Assembly (NCBI GenBank): GCA_013397075.1
Contig: VWZS01004498.1
Location: forward strand, 766,268-830,267
Source of the DNA: Rhabdornis inornatus
Taxonomy: Eukaryota > Chordata > Aves > Passeriformes > Rhabdornithidae
Reading direction: 5' to 3'
Length of the DNA stretch: 64,000 bases
Below are positions 12,600 through 27,500 of the stretch, piece by piece (positions within the stretch are counted from its first letter, which is position 1; the number at the start of each line of letters is the position of its first letter). Position numbers and translations under genes: made by a program. The notes below the pieces were generated by a model that was not told the DNA's origin, ran no database searches, and worked only from the letters and a program-made list of their open reading frames with translations.

Positions 12600-15500
12600 C
12601 TGGTGAAAGAGAAATGATGTAGGATTGATACACGTAAATGGACAAATGCCTGAACAAAATGCACAACTTCTTAGAAGCTGTCACAGGAAAGACTAGATCT
12701 TGGTGAGTTAAAAAGGAAATATTTAGAAATTGCTCTTTTTGAAACCTTTCCTCCATATCTGATGGTCTTTCTGGTTACTACCCCCACAAATTAACTTTTC
12801 TCTTGGACATCCTTGGCTACATTTACTAAAATTGATGGCCCTTGGTTACAGTTTTACACATCACCTTATCAGTCATTAGCTATAAATTATACATCTAACA
12901 TGTACAATTTAAAGCTGCTCATTTGCTTTTGAACCAGCAACTTTCACAGATTCAAAATTATGTAATTTAAGCCTCTTTTCATGTAATATTCTCATTTCTA
13001 GCTGAGTATTAAATATTTGTAATAATGTAGTGCTTAGTAGCTGCCCCATTCAAGCCTCAGAATTTATTACCTGTTTACATTACTTAACCACATTATACCT
13101 ACTCAAGCAGCAGTTATGGAATACTACTGAGTTAAATTCTAAATATCTTCAGCCTCACAGGGAACAGCTTACAGTGTAATGTAATACATGTCAGGTAACT
13201 TAAATTCAACTAAAAAATGATACTGGGGCATCTACAATACATTACACATACACACACACACAAAAAAGCATGGAATTTAGATCCAGTAGATCTATATACT
13301 GACATTTTGTTATATTATGTATAATGGAAGTGTGCTTCCATTTCTAAATGTGTTGAGGTCTCACCCATACTTAATACATCAAAATTAAAGACATAAAGCC
13401 AGAAAAACCCGGATTGTGGAGGAAAAAAATCTCTTCATTTCTACAGTTCCACAGAAATTTCTACAGATCTTCTACAGTTAAGCTTTGACTCATGAGGAAA
13501 GAAACTATTTTTATAAAAATATAGTTTTATATTTTTTATTCTGCTGTTTGAGAAAGAGGAAGGGTGCTGTGAGTCAAAATGGATGAAGTGCTGAGGAAAT
13601 GGCCATGTGACTGAGACTGACAGTGCACCTTGATGGGATGAGACCTACAGAGAAGCCTGTTTGACCATACAGCTCTGTCATCTTACATGGCCTTAAGCAA
13701 GTTCTGGTAATTATACTGACAAACAGGTCTTAAATTCACTGCCTTATGCAGTTATGTCATTTATAAAGGTCATGTCTCCAGACTGGTTTCATATTAAAAC
13801 AGCATTTATCCAAGCAAGTATCTGTATGCTGCTGCCTGCTAGACTTACTCCAACCACTTCTGAATCCAGTGGCTAATTTCAACTGGCTCTAATCTGACAG
13901 ATGGGTAGAGACCTCACAGATATTTAGCCCTTTCACATGCATGGAAAAGAGATAGAGGAGAAGGGGTTTATTAGAGCTTCCTGAAGGGTATTTTACCCTT
14001 TAAAACATCACAGGATCCAAACATGGAAGAATCACTGGAAACCAGGCTCTTCAGTTCTGGTACACACAGAATTAGCTGTAATTACTGTAGCTACTGATGA
14101 TAATGCCGACAGTACAGATGTTGTAATACACTTACTGAAAGATTGGCTTCGGCAGAATTTCACTGTCCTGACAGTGTTGGCAATCATGCGCTGGAAGGAA
14201 AAGATGGGATGCAATCAGAGAACAAGCACTGTATTTCATCATCATTTAAACGAAGCACCTAACTGTGCCTGAGTGTGAAGACACATGCCAATAAAGGCAG
14301 TCATATGAATGAAAATATAATTTTAATGCTGCTACTTTAATATATAGGGTGTGATTTGCATTTACACAGGCTTGAAATAAGCATGAGTATAATTTACATG
14401 CGCTCAGAGAACTCTTTCCCTTGCTTGAATGCTGTAAAAGGCCCTAACTAAGAATGGAAATCAGCCCCTTCAATGTGCATTTCTTTGATAACATCTTACC
14501 ATATTAAAAAGTGAAAGGAATACCATGGAGTATATACACGTTAATTTAAGGACCATCAGCTCCTAACAGCAAGGCCATTTCTAGAACACATTCAGCAATT
14601 AAAGAGCTTTCCCCTTTTATATAAACTTGGGTTTAAAACTGAGTCTTCCTGGAAAATGATAGTGTAAATGAGCACTTGAGGCTGATTCCACTGGCAGAAT
14701 GCTCAGTTCACAAGTGAGAAGGCCACTATCAGTACTGTGGCCTGCAGCCAAGTTTCATAAACAGACCTGTCACACAGTGTTACTTTGCACAAGTGTATCT
14801 TACTCCACTCGAAAAGTGGATTCACTTTTGGTGGACCCTTCTACTGACAATTCACAAAAAAAAAGCAGAAGTCACTTCAGTCCTTCTTGGCTGTGCCTCC
14901 TCTTCAGCAAAAAAGACATAGTTTCATTCAATTCCATTTCAATCAATACACTTGCTGTGATAAACCAGATGTTATTTTACAATAGTTTTTAAGAAGAGAA
15001 CTCAAGGTAAGTTGTAAAACAAAATGTTAGTTCTGGGCTGTAGAATTTTAACTGGTTTCTGTGATTAGCACCACAGAAATAATATACCCACCAGTATGGG
15101 GCAGAATTAGTTGTTCTACATAATGTCAAATAAACTGAAACTTCAGCAGTGAGCTAGATAGTTTAATTCAATCCCTGTTATAAGGACAATCCCTGTTGTA
15201 AGGACAACATTTGTTTCAGTTTCTATTGCTCAGGTTAAGAAAAAGTAGAGGAGGAAAATGATATTCCCTATCAGATTCTAATGTCTGTGTTACAACACAG
15301 CTACATCTTCTAACACAGTGTACTCTCACCAAGCTGCTTCATACATTATGGAAATTTTGTGAGATTAACAAGCTATTTAGTCATAAGCTCTCACAAAGTG
15401 AAATTATATCTCTCTTACTAGTAAACAATAAAGCCTGGGACATATGCTTCTCTAAATTCATTATAATCTTAAATGAAAATGTTACAAATTAAATAGGCTT

Positions 15501-18500
15501 GTGAAATCTGTCATTCCAAAAGTGGGAAGCACCAATGTAAGACATTCTTTACACACATACTGCATAACCTCTGACATTTTAATGTACTGTCAAGCATACA
15601 AAAATGGGTTGGTTGGTCGGCATAAAAAATGCTATTGACATATCACATACTAAATGTTTGTGAATTACAACCTTGCATTATCAAATGAAACTGATCTAAA
15701 AAATGTTAATTCTAAAACACACTTTCCCAACAGATCTAGGGAATCCGGATATGGATCTGCTTATGTTGTTCCTAAAGTCCTATGTATCTACATGTATAAT
15801 TTAAGTAAGAGTAAATTTTATCCTATGGTAATTTTCATACCTCTTCAAGCCATTATTACTATGTAGATTTTCTAAGGCATTTACCTTGCAAATATTCTCA
15901 CAGGTGCTTAACATTAAGCATGTGAATAAACTCCACTGACTTCAATGGAACTTCTCAAATACTCAAGATACTGGGCTGAGACAGAACACACTGCTTGTAA
16001 CACTACTGTTTTTTCAGTCTAACCCAATCAACTGCAAATCGAAACTTCCATCTGAACTATTTTTCTGTACATGTTTTCTAGTTTTCTTGCATCAAAAGAA
16101 GACAATCTAACTTATCTGTTAGGATATTCAGGAAGGGAAATTTCACTTTTGTTTCATAACCTGTTTTTCTGTTCACTTCATACCTTACAAAGAAGAACTA
16201 TCAGGAGCTTATGAGACAGTAGAATAGCTTGGAAAAAAAGTAATGTGAAAAGAGCTCTTCAAAGTTGCATAATGCTTCAGAATCTCCCCATTGGCTTGTG
16301 ATGCTGTGTTTGGGCCACAGTTTCTCCATTTATTCAGCCTTAACACCCACTTCCTCATTGGTTTGTATTTCATAATTGCCAGGATACTTCTGAATGCACA
16401 GATTGCATCACATTATCCTCAGGAAAAGGCAAAAGAACCCCTTAAAATGAAGCCAACTGAAGGAAGCCAGGCAGTTCAGCCTTTTAACCAGAAGTCAGAC
16501 AAGTCCATTGCCACTTCCATTTTCCTTGCCTAGGAGAGCCCACATAATGGCAAATTTGAAAATAGCAAAAACTTTTTTAAAACCTTTCACTACACACCCA
16601 TAATTTTTCTTTCAGTACAGTACTGCATTACAGTATTCATTCTGAATGTTCTGCTTTTTTTTTTGAGAGCAAATTCCCCACAAGAGAAAAAAGAGTAAAA
16701 TAAATAATTGCTCTTTACAGTTTTTCTTCAAATAGAGGATTACCTCTAGTCAATGCCTGCAAAGATTAACCTCTGTTTACTCACAGTGCTAAGCAAGACC
16801 ACTACCAAAAAGCCATACAAACCTAAATTTGGATCTTTCTGAAACAGAACCAACTGCATAATATTACAAGTAATGGCTACTACCAGAATGCTGTATATAC
16901 ACAACAATACCCTTTCAAGTTTTACAGTCTGGAATTGTGGCAGCAGGCCAGCACATTATCTTCTAATTCATTCCAAACCCAGGTTGCTAAATATTATAAA
17001 TATTCATATATGCCATTGAAAACTACTAAGGGCTTTAGTCACACACTTTTTGCATAATCTTTATGTTCCAAAAATTAAAGAATGTTTGCCCTTTTTTTTG
17101 TATATGGATAAGAGTGTGAATTCCCTTTTGTTCATCTCCACAAAACCTGAAAACAAGTATGCACAAATTCTCTAATCCTCTTTTTGCACCTGAAGGGTGA
17201 AGAGGCTTGACAAAAAGAAGCATCAGTGGTCAGCACCATGGCACTATCTTGTGCTGCCATGGCAGGTCAGCACTTCCAGAGCTTTTTCCTGACTTCTGCT
17301 CCCTCTACAGGTGTTATTCCTGAGATAATGCTGGGTAATGTCATATAGAGAAGGTGCCACAGAAAGTAATCTTTGTTCAGGCTCTCTGATGATTTGAGAA
17401 ACAGCACTGATAAAGTTCCCAAATTGCATCTTCCCTTTGTCTATGAATACAAAATTCTGTACTGGCAGTCAGAGTGCAATTATGCAGCTGAGGTTTGAAA
17501 AAAGGAGGCCAGTAAGTGGTCACGGGTATGAAATACTGACTGTCCCTAAGGGCAGTCATGCTTAGTACTTTCCTCACTTTCCTCTCTCTTCTTTCCCTGC
17601 CAAGACCTAATTCTAGGAAAGCACTTGTAAATTTTTTCTAAATATGTATGTATAAAAGCAGTGTCACTTAAGTGGTGTAGATTGCCATGTGCTGCAGGTT
17701 GTAGGTTATCCTGTATCTGCTAAATTATTCAGTTTACAGGAACTATTACCACTGGTGCTATTTGGGTGCTTGCCTTCACCTGAGAAGAGGGTCATTCTAG
17801 ATCACAAACTAATTGTGTTTCCTGCCATCTTTGTATCTTTCATGCACTTGCAGCTCTCAAAATGTTCCCCACCTGCCAAACTAAAACTACAGTATTTAAA
17901 AAGCTTTGCAAGTTTTGCTACTCTGTAACAAATACATCTTCAGTTATTACATAGATGAGTCTTCTAAAGGCACGCTTACTACATGTTCTGTCAACTCACC
18001 AGCAAGAAGAGATGCAGGTGGTTTGGTGTCATGGCATATATGCCAAACTAGAATGTACATCTGATCAACACCATGGTGGGAACAGCTTGCAACCTCTCCC
18101 CATCAGCTTCTTGCAGTGAGGTAAGTAAAAGACTTTCAATATTTCTCTAAAACCATGTCTTGTTTGCTATTGAAGACAAAGCCTTTTACTAAAAACTTAC
18201 ACTACAAAGACCAGTAATTTTAGTAATTTTGTTTACTTATTGACAAATGTATAAATAACACTTTCCAGGCTGGATTTTAAGGCTTCATGCAACGGCATGA
18301 GTAAAGAGCACAAATATAGTGCAAATACAGACTAAGAGCATACCTGTTCAATACTGTTTACCCACATCTTGTACAAACCAAATGGGTCTGTTTGCAAACT
18401 TCCCTCTTTACCCATAGCTGTGGCTTTGCCACACATGGTTACTCTCTTCCCAGGCTAGGTGTCCCTGTCCTCCCACTCCTCACAGCCTCCTCCAGATAAG

Positions 18501-21500
18501 GCATCTGTAGGGATCAGGAGATGGGAAGGGGAAGAAAGAGCAGGCAGTCACAAAGGCAGCAGCAGGTAAAGCTCAGCAATGCTCTGCAGAGTGATGTCCC
18601 CACACTACTGCCAATACCAGAGTTCTGTCACTGCACCACTGAAAAGATCAACATATAGGAAAGCATAGCAGGAAGAAGTCGACTTAGTCTTTTTCCTTGT
18701 TAGCTTGAGTTGCTAAAACAGACTAGGCTAATGTGGTTCAACACCATCTGTCTGTTTTTCCCTTCTTCTCTAGATAATTTTGTTCAATTTGAAAAAAGAA
18801 CCCAGAGTTTTCAAACACAATAAAGCTCCTACCAATTTTCTGTGAAAACAGATGGCTGTGGACAAGAGAAAGATTGTGTAAGTGCCCTCCTGTCTCCTTC
18901 AGGAAAAAAGCTGTAGTGCAAGTTCCTATGTTATGACAAAAGCCTATTCACACAGAATTCCCCAGCCATGAAGAAACAACACATGCCCCAGCCACGAGGA
19001 GAGATCTGAGCAGAGCTCAAGCAGCCATGAAACACAAATGTTTAGGAAACCAGGCCTTGCTGTTTCTGGCACTCAGGGAGCTCCTGGCTCAGACACTGCC
19101 TGACAGCTCCTGCATGTTTTAAGATGCATCATTTAATATAAATAATAACAGAAACATAAAAAACCAGAAAAGATTTAAAGGAAGCTGTTTCAGCTGAAGA
19201 AATGCCACTAGATCAAACTTTTACTTTTGGCTGCCAGTTACAGGAATAAAGTTGTCAGCAGCACATCAGCTGTTGGGATCAGAGCTCTGTGGTGAGAATG
19301 CAGACATTATGCCAGAGGGTGTTCTCAGTTTCATCACTGTGCTTACATGAGAGTTGGAGGGACCCACCTCCTCCAGTGGCAAGTGGCACCACCAGTGGCA
19401 ACTAGCCAGATATTTTTATTCATAAACTTCAGCAAACATAAAAGGAAACAATCTTCCAAAGAACCAAGATGTGTCAGAAACATCAGTAAGAGTGGCTCCC
19501 AGCAACATTCTAAGGAATCTCTTATCCGCTGCATGAGGTTCTGCTGCATGATGTTCCGCTTATGACAGAACATCATGCAGCAGAACAAACAGACAGAAAC
19601 AACAAATGGCAGGACATTATTCCTGTGAGAAAGAATCTGGTTTCTACTTTTCTCCTGAAAATGGCAGAGTAACATCACAAAAACACCTTGGGCTTATACT
19701 TATTTAAAAGAGAGGAGAATTTATCTGAGAGTTATCTGGCTGAGTGGTCTTGTCTTCACAGTTTAATATCTGGCAATTATGTGTGGCTATGACAGTTGTA
19801 AGCCTAACGCAAGTAGGCGGCAGTGACTGAGGTTTAACAGTAGGCTTTTCTTCTTCGCTTGACCTGATGACATATGCAAAAAGCTAAAAACTGCCAGGTC
19901 CACAGTAGGATTTGAATGAATTATGTGGGTGGAATTTGAATACAGGTTGCTCTGAACAGCTATGGGTTGAGAGAGGCAGTAAAAGCACCATAGAAGCATG
20001 CAGAAGAGCTAGTGAAGAACAATAAAAATACAAAATACATACTTGTATTAAGGCCTGGAGAAAAAGCAGAGTGAGATTTTATGTAGGGTTCCAACCAAAG
20101 AAAGGCTTAGAAGACTGAAAAAGAAGAGTATTTCCCTTTCTGGTATTGAGTTGAGGAACATGAGACATAATACTGATTCCTTAAAAACTATGCAGCATCA
20201 AAAATACATAACTGATTTTCACATTCCTTTCCTAAAGAAAATGATCAAAACTCAGATTACTGGTACTACATTCTTGCAGTATTGGGTGCTGCTAGTAAAC
20301 TCTTGTTCTGGGGGTAACATTTTTTTGAAGATAAGACAATGAGCAGACTAGGGCAAAGAGGGCAGACCTGCAGCAACTTAGATATAGATCAGCTTAAGCA
20401 GCTATAAAATTCACTCTTGGCCTTGGGAATGCCAAAATGTGGTATAGAGTGGTGCAGAGCAGACAAACCTGTGTTGAACTTCTGTCTATGGGAAGTGCTT
20501 ACAGAAGAGCTCCTCCCTTCTGTAATGGGTTTTACACAAAATCAGGCATAAAGAGCCTGAAGTACAGAGCTCTGAGCCAGTGGATGTACCGGCTCTTCTG
20601 GCTCAGGAGGTGTAAACAGGCCAAGTGAGGTGGAGATGCTGGAGCCAGCCACAGAACCATGGCTATAGCAATGCAGCTGCCATCCTTTCTGCTTTGAAGG
20701 TGTTCCAAGCAAGTCTGAGATACTTTTGTGCTCCCTAAAGTATTTACCATCTATATGAATATATTTAATTAGAAGAGGCAGTCCTAAAAAAAAGTCCTCT
20801 TCTGCAGGTAGAAGGCTCAAGGCCTTTGGAAGGAGATGGCAACACAGTCTGCATATGCAATTAGAGAATGCCATTATTGCAAAGTGAGGTCAGGCCCTTA
20901 CTCAGGCATTAGCACTGCCATTTACTTACAAAATGTCTCAACTTAGTCAAGGGGTATTTTCACCCAAGGACAGAGCTACAGATTAAAATCTAAGAGAATT
21001 CACTCAGAGTGATGATCACTTTTCTGTGAAGTTTTCTAAAGAGCTAAAAGTCCTCCTTTTTTCCCCTCTCTGCAGTTATCAGTGCTCAGAGGGTCAGACA
21101 AATGCCTCCACAGTGCAGTGGAAATAACTGGAGTTATGTAACTCCAGTGGAATGGAGTGGTTCTGATTACTGTACTACTAAGAACAAGTACATATAGGTG
21201 CCAGAGGAAATATGCTCTAGCGTGGCTGCTGAATGGCTGAGAGGAAACAGCCTCAAGTTGTGCCAGGGGAGGTTTAGATCGGATGTGAGAAAAAAATTCT
21301 TCACTTTAAAGGTATTCAGGCATTGGAACAGGCTGCCCAGGAAAGTGGTGGAATCACCATGCCTGGAAGTTTTCAAAGAGCTTGTGGATGGGGCACTCAG
21401 AGACAAGGTATACCGGGGAACCTAGAGCTGCTGGGCTAACAGTTGGACAAAGGGATCTTGGAGATCTTCTCCAACCTAACTGATTCTGTGATTCTATTAT

Positions 21501-24500
21501 TTACTGCCAGAGCAGTAAGTCAGGTCTGGTTTTGCTGTGCAGATGCCATAGCTGGGTTTGGCTAATGCAGGTTCTCAGATACAGGTGTCATGAAACACAT
21601 TAATGAGGAACATGGCCTTAGCAACCAAGAAAATGTCTTCTCACTGCTGAGAAGCTCAAGTTTCAGTTGAGACTTCTGCAATGGAAAGTTGCCTGCCTGC
21701 AGTTTTTTGACAATGATGTTTGAAAAAATAACAGCTTAGGTGCAAGACTTATATCAAATTTGAGCATACTCTAGCCTTTTATCATTGATTATCTTTTCCA
21801 GTATGAAAGCAATCAAGCCACAGACACCTCTTTTCATTTTTCAAAGGAAAGAAGAAAGTAAGACGTTGTGCAAGTTCTTTTCAATGCTTCTTTCATTCTC
21901 CAAGGAGCAATGCAGAACTCTGCCAGCCTGAGGCAGTTCAGGCCTGTTAAAATCACAGGTTGGTCCCAAACTGTTAAAAAGTGTCTCTAACAACTCTGCT
22001 TCCTGTCCCTGATGTTCTCTCTCCTAGGAAAGATTTTTGCTGTTCATGGATTAGTGGGCAGTTTATTCTCCACCTCTGTGAGGCTTTCCAGAAAACCAGA
22101 GGCTGCAGGCTCTGTGTACAATGCAGGCTATTTTTGCCAGGTCCTGGTCCTGCCTTCATTTTCTCCAGCCCTGGAAGTCACTGTTGAGAAGTTCACTCTT
22201 GAAGAGGAGAACAGGGAGGTCTTTCTACGTTTTCTTTCAAATGTGTCATACGTACCATTTTTTCGAAGTTTACTAGATTGTCAGTGAATGTCTTGTTTCC
22301 CTCATGAGTAAACGTCATGTCTGTATAGAAATAAAAGACACATAAAAGCCCATTTCTGAATCATGGCAATACAAAACAGCAGAATGTTTTATCTTACAAA
22401 ATTGTAGCAGCTGTAAACATAAAACATTTAGGTTTTAATTTGCAGCATTTCTGAGACTAATAAAATTGAGGTATGATACTCAGATGTACAAAAGCAGTTT
22501 TGCTTGTCTCTGTGTCATGCTTTTCATAATGGAAAAAGATCATACCTCACACTGAGATTGATTTTTGCTTTTTCTTGCTGCTACTCTTATCCTTCACATA
22601 TCTGACAAATAGCTTTCAAGTTAATAATTCTGGTAACATCCAAGCTTACCTTTTATAAGCAGCGGCATGAAAGGAATTATTGGAGGGTCCAATTTAGCTA
22701 CAGTTAGTCTGTAGGCCCTATGGTTTCTTGATGGATCCTTACAAAAAAAGAGAAATCAAATAATTACTAATATGTATTATTATATGTATCAAGACACCAT
22801 ATGCATTCATTTAGATGTCATGGCTTTTATTAAAAACATTATTTTTTCCTGTGACTTTAAAAGTGCATCTGCAAATTCAGACACCTTTCCTCATTCTCCC
22901 AGATGGGTTACATGATGAGAATGCAGCCACTAAACACAAACATTTTTTCAGGCCAAATAGCGAGGTAAGATATGATTATAAAAACATTCTTCATAAAAGA
23001 AACCACACATTTTTTCCTCCCTCTTTACAGCTGCAGATCCAGTCTTGCATACATTGTAGCACTAAAATGTATTGCCTGGAAAAATCCAGGTTGAAAAATA
23101 GAATTTCCCATATGTACTATTGGAAAACATGTGATAAGGCTTTTCTGAGTTCCCAGATTAACTTTGAGTGGTACATAAGTTCTCTCAAAGTAGGTTCCTA
23201 AGAGTATAATTTATTAGTCATACATACTTGTTTTAGCAGCTCTAAAATGGGATCATAAACTTCTTAAAGTCAAACAAGGACATATAAAATGTTCTGAATC
23301 AAGGAATTCAAATCAGAAACAGAATTATCTCAGACTGTGCATAGAATAAGGGATCTATTGCTATTCACCATTAAGCTTTCAAACTCTGCATAGATCTTCT
23401 TGAACTTGCTTGGGAGTTTCTGTTAATAAAAACAAAAATAGCAAACCTTAATTAAATCCGATCAGTGCAGTAATTTTACTGTAAATGCCAGTTCCTTCTA
23501 CAACGCCCTAAGTCAGGAAAGTGCTCTTTTTTGCCAGATATTTCTAACAATGTGCTAATCTAAAATACAACATGTTTCCTAGCAACCAGATTAAAAATAG
23601 AGACGGGACCAGCCATGAAACCTGGATCCTGATTTAAACCCTGACTTGAATTTAGTTCTTTGGGATGTTTAGATTCAGATTTTTGTTTGGCTCACATAGC
23701 AATCACTGAATTCTGAATGTAAGTGGAAATTCATGTGAATGCTTTCAGGACATTCCTGATTATAGCCTATCTGAAAATATAATTTACACACAGCTTGCAT
23801 AGGGGCAGATCAGCTTAATTATTCATACATATGATGAACTGCCATTGCAAACATTCATAGCCATGCCTGGGCATTTCCAGGAGGTTTTTTGCTCATGCTG
23901 ATGCATTTATTGGTAAAATTCTTGACACGCTTAGCAGCAAATGTGCTCTATCACTTTCTGGGGTACAAATTAATGAATATTTTTTCAGTCCACAGTACCT
24001 ACACAAATAAATAATGGTCAGTTGATCATGCAACGAATGAGATCAGATGGGCTTTACTAAATACTTTCTATCCCCCTCATGCATATTATGTTATACAGAT
24101 TAAATAACTTTATAGTAAAGACTATAAGATATGTTAAAAATTGGTTTCAGAGATCACTGTAATTTATGTACAATCAGAATATGTCAGTTATTTTTAATAA
24201 GATTTCTCTGTATTTGCAGAATTTTTCAGACTACTATTAGCAGTGGATAACATTAAAAATTAATAGAGACTTTATAGTGCAGAAATGATTTTTTGCAATA
24301 CTTTCCACATTTGGAGTGTGTACCCTAGCAAGCTATTTACACTGTGCCACAGCAAGGGCCTAATTTTTAATGATGTGTGTCAACAACTGTGTGCCTAGTT
24401 TGCATATGCATGTGGATTAGGTATTTGTGAAATAAGTGGTATAATTGGACATTTGCACCTGCAAATATCTAATTTCTGCATGCAACTAATGTAAATGCAT

Positions 24501-27500
24501 GATAATATAGAAAAAAAAAAGCAGGTCTTGGTATGTCTGTCTTTAACTATTTTCTGGCTAAAAATCAAATTGCAGAAATTCTCTTGATAACCCAACTGCT
24601 CTACAGAACCAAAGTGTGATAACATTTCCTTGACCTCAAGTTAATCCTCCACATGTACAAATGATCTGTGCCCCCCTGCTCAGGTGCCCATTTCAGATTG
24701 CTCTATGTAGTATATACATTCAATTCCTTCTTCTCTAGTCCTGTACTGTCTCAGCTCTCCCAACTCCTCTCAGTAGCCACAAATGAAGGGTCAGAGAATT
24801 TTGAGAAACTGAAAATATTTGCCTGTAGCACTGATTGTATATGATATATGTACTTTTGAAAACGGGACCGGTGTACTCTCAGATGTGTTAGTCTCATCTC
24901 CTGTTTCAAAGCACATTTTTAAAAGTGTTCAAATTTTGCACTGAGTTGCATCAATAACCTCAGTCATGCTAATTATTTGGAACTTCTAATGAACAAAATA
25001 CATGCACATTTAAATCTGTACTGCTTTTGATAACCAGTATGTTCTCAGTGGTTACACTGTGCTGGATGCTGCACCTTTTTTATACACTCATATACAGAAG
25101 AGCAAAGCCACAGAAAAAGGTGGAAGCTCTGAGAATGAAGACCAAACTGACAGTAAGCATGGAAATGCATGTCAGAGAGAAAACCAGAACTGGTTAGGAC
25201 AAACCCACATTTTAACAGGGCAACAGAGTTCCTGTGGAGATCAGAAAATAATGTGCATAAACAGAAGATGAATTTAAGAGAATTATCAGTGGAGTGATCT
25301 CACTGAACCACCAGTAAAGTAAAGGCACACAGAGGATGGGTTGATCTAAGAGGTTAGCTGGCTAGCTTGCTCATCCTGTTGGGCAATTTAGCTCAGCAAC
25401 AGGAGCCGCTGTTGTCACTCTTGTTAACTCCTGTGAGTATTCAGCACGTCCATGGGTGTAGTATACTGCCTTATTAATAAATACTGCCAGCCCTAGCTAA
25501 GGCTTATGGTCAGGAGCTGAGTTAGTAAATCTAGCTTTATCAATAATAAAGGCCCAATTCATGTTTTTGCTAACTAAAAGCACAAGTCCCCATCGAGCTT
25601 CCTGGAATAGGATTTTAGCAAAGACTTACCTCCCACGTTAATGAGAGACGGCTCACAGCAACATTACTCAGTCCCATAATAATAGCGAAAAAGGAATTCA
25701 AATTTTTGTATTCTTTACAGCTGAAACACAAAGGGCCAGGTTTTAAGTTGTATAGATCAGTCAGAGCAGTACTTATGACAATTTTAAGAGAGCTGAACCC
25801 GGACACCTAGCTTAGAAGTGACTGAATTTAGGCAGTCCTGGCCAGCATGCCTGCAGATACCTCTTCACCAATGTGTTAGTACTTCACCACACTCTAGAGG
25901 CTTCTTTCCCTTTCCTCCTAAAATGACCTCTCTTCTTCTACTTCACTGGGTACCAGCTTCTGCTGGTACTTCTAGTTTTCGGGAAGGACTTCTAGTCTTT
26001 GATGCAATTTCCCACCGAGAAACACAGTCCTGAAAAGGGGCTCAATTCAGTCCCAAAGGATACCAGAAACCATGTAAACAACTGCTTATAACCTCATTTG
26101 CTGCAGAACTTGCTGACAGCTTCTGAACAGCTAATAAATGCTTGAAGCTCTCCTTAGGCAATCTTCACTGCAGTTTACAGGGCCACTGAGTCTTTTTAAA
26201 GGGAGAAGACCAGTTGTCTAGAGATGCCCCACGCCAGAGACCCCTCCTGCAGTACAGGATTTCTATTACTTAGAGATTCTGGGACTTCTAGTATGTTTCA
26301 GGAAAAGAAGTGCCATTTGTTACCAGCATCATTAAAAAGGTCCTGGGGAAAAGGAGCTCCAAGTCACACTCCATCTCTCATGCAAAGGAGGATTTTGCTA
26401 TCAGTCAGGAAAAACTGGAACATGTAATTGAGTACTATGGAAGATCCAACATGCCATATGAACGGGTAGATACAATCTGATGAGCGCAGTCAAGGTAACT
26501 GCTCAGCTGGGTCTGCATCAGTGCTCACTGACTCAATAGGAAGAGACAGAACAAAGCCTATCAAAAGAAACCTCCCAAAACTGCATCTCACTGGGTTTTT
26601 GCAAATAATCACTTATTTTTCTCAACTGATCAGTTGAGGAATCAGTTGATTTTCTCAACTGATGTGCCAACATCCAATTTCAGCACCTCAGTTGCTGTTT
26701 CTTCAGCTGTGAGTGGCTTTCCTTAAGGGTTGGTATTGAGACTGCTGGGGTTTAACATCTCTGTCAGTGTCATGGACAGTGGCACCCTCAGCAGGTCTGC
26801 TGACAACACCAAGCTGTGTGGTGCAGCTGACACCCTGGAGAGAACGGGTGCCATCCAGAGGGACTTCGACAGGCTTGAGAGGTGGGACTGTGTGAACCTC
26901 ATGAAATACAACAAGGCCAAGTGCAAGGTCCTGCACCTGAGTAAGGGCAAGCACAAGCACAGGCTGGGTGGAGAATGGACTGAGAGCAGCACTGGGGAGA
27001 AGTACTTGGGGGTGCTGGTGGATAAAAGTCTTACATGAGCTGATAATATGTGCTTGCAGTCCCCAAAGCCAACCGTGTCCTGGGCTACATCAAAAGCATC
27101 ATGGCCAGCAAGCCAAGGGAGGTGACTCTCCCCCTCTGTTCTTGTGAGACTCTGTGTCCAGCTCTGCATATGTTCCAACATATGACGGACATGGATCTGC
27201 TGGAGTGAGTGCAAAGGAGGGCCACAAAGATGATCAGAGAACTGGAGCACCTCTACTGTGAAGACAGGGTGAGAGAGCTGCCATTTTTCAGGCTGGAGAA
27301 AGCTCCAAGGGAGACCTTAGAGCACCTTCCAGTACCTAAAGGGGCCTACAAGAAAGCTGGAGAGGAACGTATGACAAGGGCATGGAGGGACAGGACAAGG
27401 GGGAATGGTTTAAACTGAAAGAGGATAAGTTTAGATATTAGGAAGAAATTCTTTACTGTGAGGGTGGTGAGGCACTGGAACTGTTTGCCCAGAGAAGTTT

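Larger units (their letters stand above)
14191..22255 (-). other. RAPGEF4: RAPGEF4 intron (8.1 kb), the largest complete intron here
   Basis: GT-AG intron (donor gtacgt, acceptor tccag). Contains a CR1 3' end at 21198-21499, a 19-base inverted repeat at 19538-19586 and a 22-base palindrome at 21127-21148. Direct duplication of CAATCCCTGTTRTAAGGA occurs near 15170-15206. Otherwise AT-rich, unremarkable. Confidence 0.8.

Noticed and set aside
26723..27250. 175-codon minus-strand ORF
   Set aside because: It is antisense to the CR1 reverse-transcriptase fragment and has no coding meaning of its own.
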